64,000 bases of DNA. Source: an uncultured Latescibacterota bacterium. Lineage in GTDB: Bacteria; Latescibacterota; UBA2968. The position numbers and the translations under genes were made by a program. The stretch is taken from positions 5,148,896 to 5,212,895 of the forward strand of contig OY282377.1 of the NCBI GenBank assembly GCA_958295785.1, in the 5' to 3' direction. This document shows, piece after piece, positions 62,461 to 64,000 of the stretch (its first letter is position 1; every line of letters starts with the position of its first letter). The notes under the pieces are model-generated. The model saw nothing but the letters and a program-made list of their open reading frames with translations, ran no database searches and was not told where the DNA came from.

Positions 62461-63321
62461 TTGGTAGCCAAAGCAATTGAAACCCATGTCGCGCAACTCA
62501 AAGCCGAGGGGTGGTGTCTCGTTGAGGGTGTGATTCCCGAAGATCGGATCGAGTATCTCCGCGCCCATGTGATGCAAGGGCACGAGAAGGCCCTGCGAGA
62601 TTACGAGGCGCGGGGTGGGTCGCTCGCGTTTCAGGCCGAGGCAAACGGAGAGCCGAGCACCAATGCGGTGGCGTATGTGCCCGATCTCGCGCCGTATTTT
62701 GGCGATGCGCGCGTGGTGGGCGTGGCAAAGGCGATGTTGGATCCGCATGTGCGTATTGCACAAACCGAATTTAAGACGCGACCGCCGGGGGAGAAAAATA
62801 TTCACCGCCGCGGCTTTCACTCGGATTGGCCGCACGATATTCTGGATCGGGATTGTGCGGGCGCGATTCGCATGCCATTTCCCAATGTGATCATGGGCCT
62901 CACCGCGTTGTGGATGCTGTCGCGGTTTTCGGCTGAAAACGGGGGCACATGGGTTGTGCCGTGCAGCCATTTGGACGTCCGCAATCCGCGCAGCCATCTC
63001 GATCCGCGCAACTCGCCGGCCATGCACGACGGCATCGATCCCAGCGCGCCCATTCCCGGCGAGATCCAATTGCAGGGACAGGCCGGAAGCGCGTTGATGC
63101 TGGACAGCCGAATATGGCATTCGACAGCGAGCAACCCCAGCGATGCGCCTCGGGTGACGGTGTTGACGCGGTATTCGCCGTGGTGGATCAGTCTCGAGTT
63201 CGGCGGGCGGAATCGATCCCTCGTGCCGCGGAATGTGTTTGAAAAATTTCCGGACGAGGTCAAGGAGTTGTACCGGCATCGGGTTGCGGGAGAAGATGAT
63301 CCGATTCGGAAGCATTCGTAG
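62461..63321 (+). CDS. phytanoyl-CoA dioxygenase (PhyH) family oxygenase
   Basis: The 286-residue Fe(II)/2-oxoglutarate oxygenase shows the metal triad His120-x-Asp122 in GFHSDWP and His220 in DSRIWHST, with Arg231 as the 2-oxoglutarate ligand. The start is TTG at 62461, preceded by GAGGAGAACACG; no nearby ATG extends the fold. It is a different subgroup from the PhyH protein at 43608 and adjoins the channel gene by 77 bases. Substrate unknown. Confidence 0.9.
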   Translation: MVAKAIETHVAQLKAEGWCLVEGVIPEDRIEYLRAHVMQGHEKALRDYEARGGSLAFQAEANGEPSTNAVAYVPDLAPYFGDARVVGVAKAMLDPHVRIAQTEFKTRPPGEKNIHRRGFHSDWPHDILDRDCAGAIRMPFPNVIMGLTALWMLSRFSAENGGTWVVPCSHLDVRNPRSHLDPRNSPAMHDGIDPSAPIPGEIQLQGQAGSALMLDSRIWHSTASNPSDAPRVTVLTRYSPWWISLEFGGRNRSLVPRNVFEKFPDEVKELYRHRVAGEDDPIRKHS

Positions 63322-63332
63322 CGGATAGGTCC

Positions 63333-64000
63333 ATGCGATCTCAAACCGATCAACTCAAACAGCGCAACCGCGAACTCTCGATCCTCAACGCGATAGCCCG
63401 CGCGCTCAACCAGTCTGTCGATCTCGATCAGGCGTTGGAAACGGCCCTTGAAAAAGTCGCGGCACTGCTCCATTTGAACACGAGTTGGATCTGGCTGATG
63501 CGCGAGGAGACGGGCGAACCCTATCTGGCGGCAGCGCAGAATTTGCCCCCTGTCTTGCGCGACAATCCGACCAAAATGGGCGGCTGGTGCTATTGTTTGG
63601 ACACGTATCAAAAGGGCGATTTGAAGGGCGCTGCAAATGTGAATGTGGTGGCGTGTAGCCGGCTGAAGGGAATCGTCGAGGGCACGGACGGATTGCAGTA
63701 TCACGCGAGCATCCCGCTGTACGCACAGGACAAAAAGGTGGGCGTGCTGAATGTGGGCAGCGCGGCGTGGCGCGAACTGTCGGATGAAGATTTGCGCTTG
63801 CTCAATACCGTAGGCGATTTGATGAGCATTGCCATTGAACGTGCGCGTTTGTACGAAAAGAGTGTTGCTATCGGCGCGGCAGACGAGCGGTTTCGCCTCG
63901 CGCGGGAAATCCACGATACGCTCGGACAAAATTTGGCGGCGATTCTCATGCGCTTGGAGACCTTGGACGCGCTGATAGAGGGCGAGGCAAATCGCCAAAA
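63333..64000 (+). CDS. GAF-domain sensor histidine kinase, truncated by the window
   Basis: At least 222 residues run off the end. A short coiled-coil start precedes a GAF domain (~18-170). The dimerisation/phosphoacceptor segment reads RFRLAREIHDTLGQNLAAIL, a HisKA_3-type (NarX/DesK-like) motif with His at ~193. The ATPase domain lies beyond the window. The gene begins 12 bases after the PhyH gene. Confidence 0.88.
   Translation, partial: MRSQTDQLKQRNRELSILNAIARALNQSVDLDQALETALEKVAALLHLNTSWIWLMREETGEPYLAAAQNLPPVLRDNPTKMGGWCYCLDTYQKGDLKGAANVNVVACSRLKGIVEGTDGLQYHASIPLYAQDKKVGVLNVGSAAWRELSDEDLRLLNTVGDLMSIAIERARLYEKSVAIGAADERFRLAREIHDTLGQNLAAILMRLETLDALIEGEANRQ

Overview
The window is a GC-rich, gene-dense bacterial chromosome segment with no rRNA, tRNA or CRISPR array that I can see. 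It is probably from a heterotroph of an uncultured phylum of the Latescibacterota, Poribacteria or Gemmatimonadota kind. The reasons are secreted proteins with dockerin-like calcium loops, several phytanoyl-CoA dioxygenases and sulfatase-superfamily proteins, Gfo/Idh/MocA and TIM-barrel sugar enzymes, an Oar-like TonB-dependent receptor, and very many dispersed intergenic repeats. This assignment is an inference; no marker gene settles it.

Layout. 1-6.1 kb: guaB, a DUF554 membrane protein, a sulfatase relic, an M14 peptidase that has lost its first zinc motif, an SGNH hydrolase, and an oxidoreductase/glutamine-amidotransferase pair. 6.2-9.4 kb: two secreted proteins with dockerin-like loops, one of them preceded by a fresh partial duplicate. 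9.4-12.8 kb: repeat-rich, with a broken GAF gene, a CSD-TM2 protein, a SpoU methyltransferase and two small membrane proteins. 12.9-19.2 kb: M20 amidohydrolase, YbdK-type ligase, an outer-membrane barrel, an S1-domain protein, a GGQ release-factor-like protein and ThiL. 19.3-24 kb: a broken Rpn nuclease gene, a eukaryotic-type HisA and an M29 aminopeptidase among repeats. 24-28.4 kb: a defence patch with a single-chain restriction-modification enzyme, a DUF5615/DUF433 toxin-antitoxin pair and a P-type ATPase relic. 28.4-30 kb: a LysM amidase.

30.1-39.8 kb is the most interesting block. A good sigma-54 promoter precedes pspA. It is followed by a membrane/winged-helix protein, two PspB-like small proteins with a shared tail, a 56-aa membrane peptide, an ECF sigma factor, a YuaF/NfeD-like protein with a flotillin, a soluble TPR histidine kinase, a sigma-54 activator response regulator and a membrane SpoIIE-type phosphatase. 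Read together this looks like one envelope-stress circuit that contains its own sensor, activator and effectors.

39.9-64 kb: thiI, a LysR regulator divergent from ino1, two PhyH dioxygenases, a BNR-propeller protein, a sulfatase-like hydrolase with a Thr nucleophile, a sugar isomerase, a HhH-GPD glycosylase, an Oar-like receptor, manA, an AAA/PD-(D/E)XK protein, a DUF2357 nuclease, an orphan antitoxin, a HAD phosphatase, an M3 peptidase, a YbdG-like channel and a GAF histidine kinase cut by the window end.

Three repeat families run through the intergenic spaces: (i) about 20 copies of a ~27-bp hairpin whose stem changes by compensatory substitutions; (ii) four copies of a ~450-bp element with inverted ends resembling a MITE and an internal hairpin that also covaries; (iii) five copies of a ~115-bp element whose right end abuts the 3' ends of minus-strand genes. 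Several genes are visibly broken or partly duplicated near these repeats.
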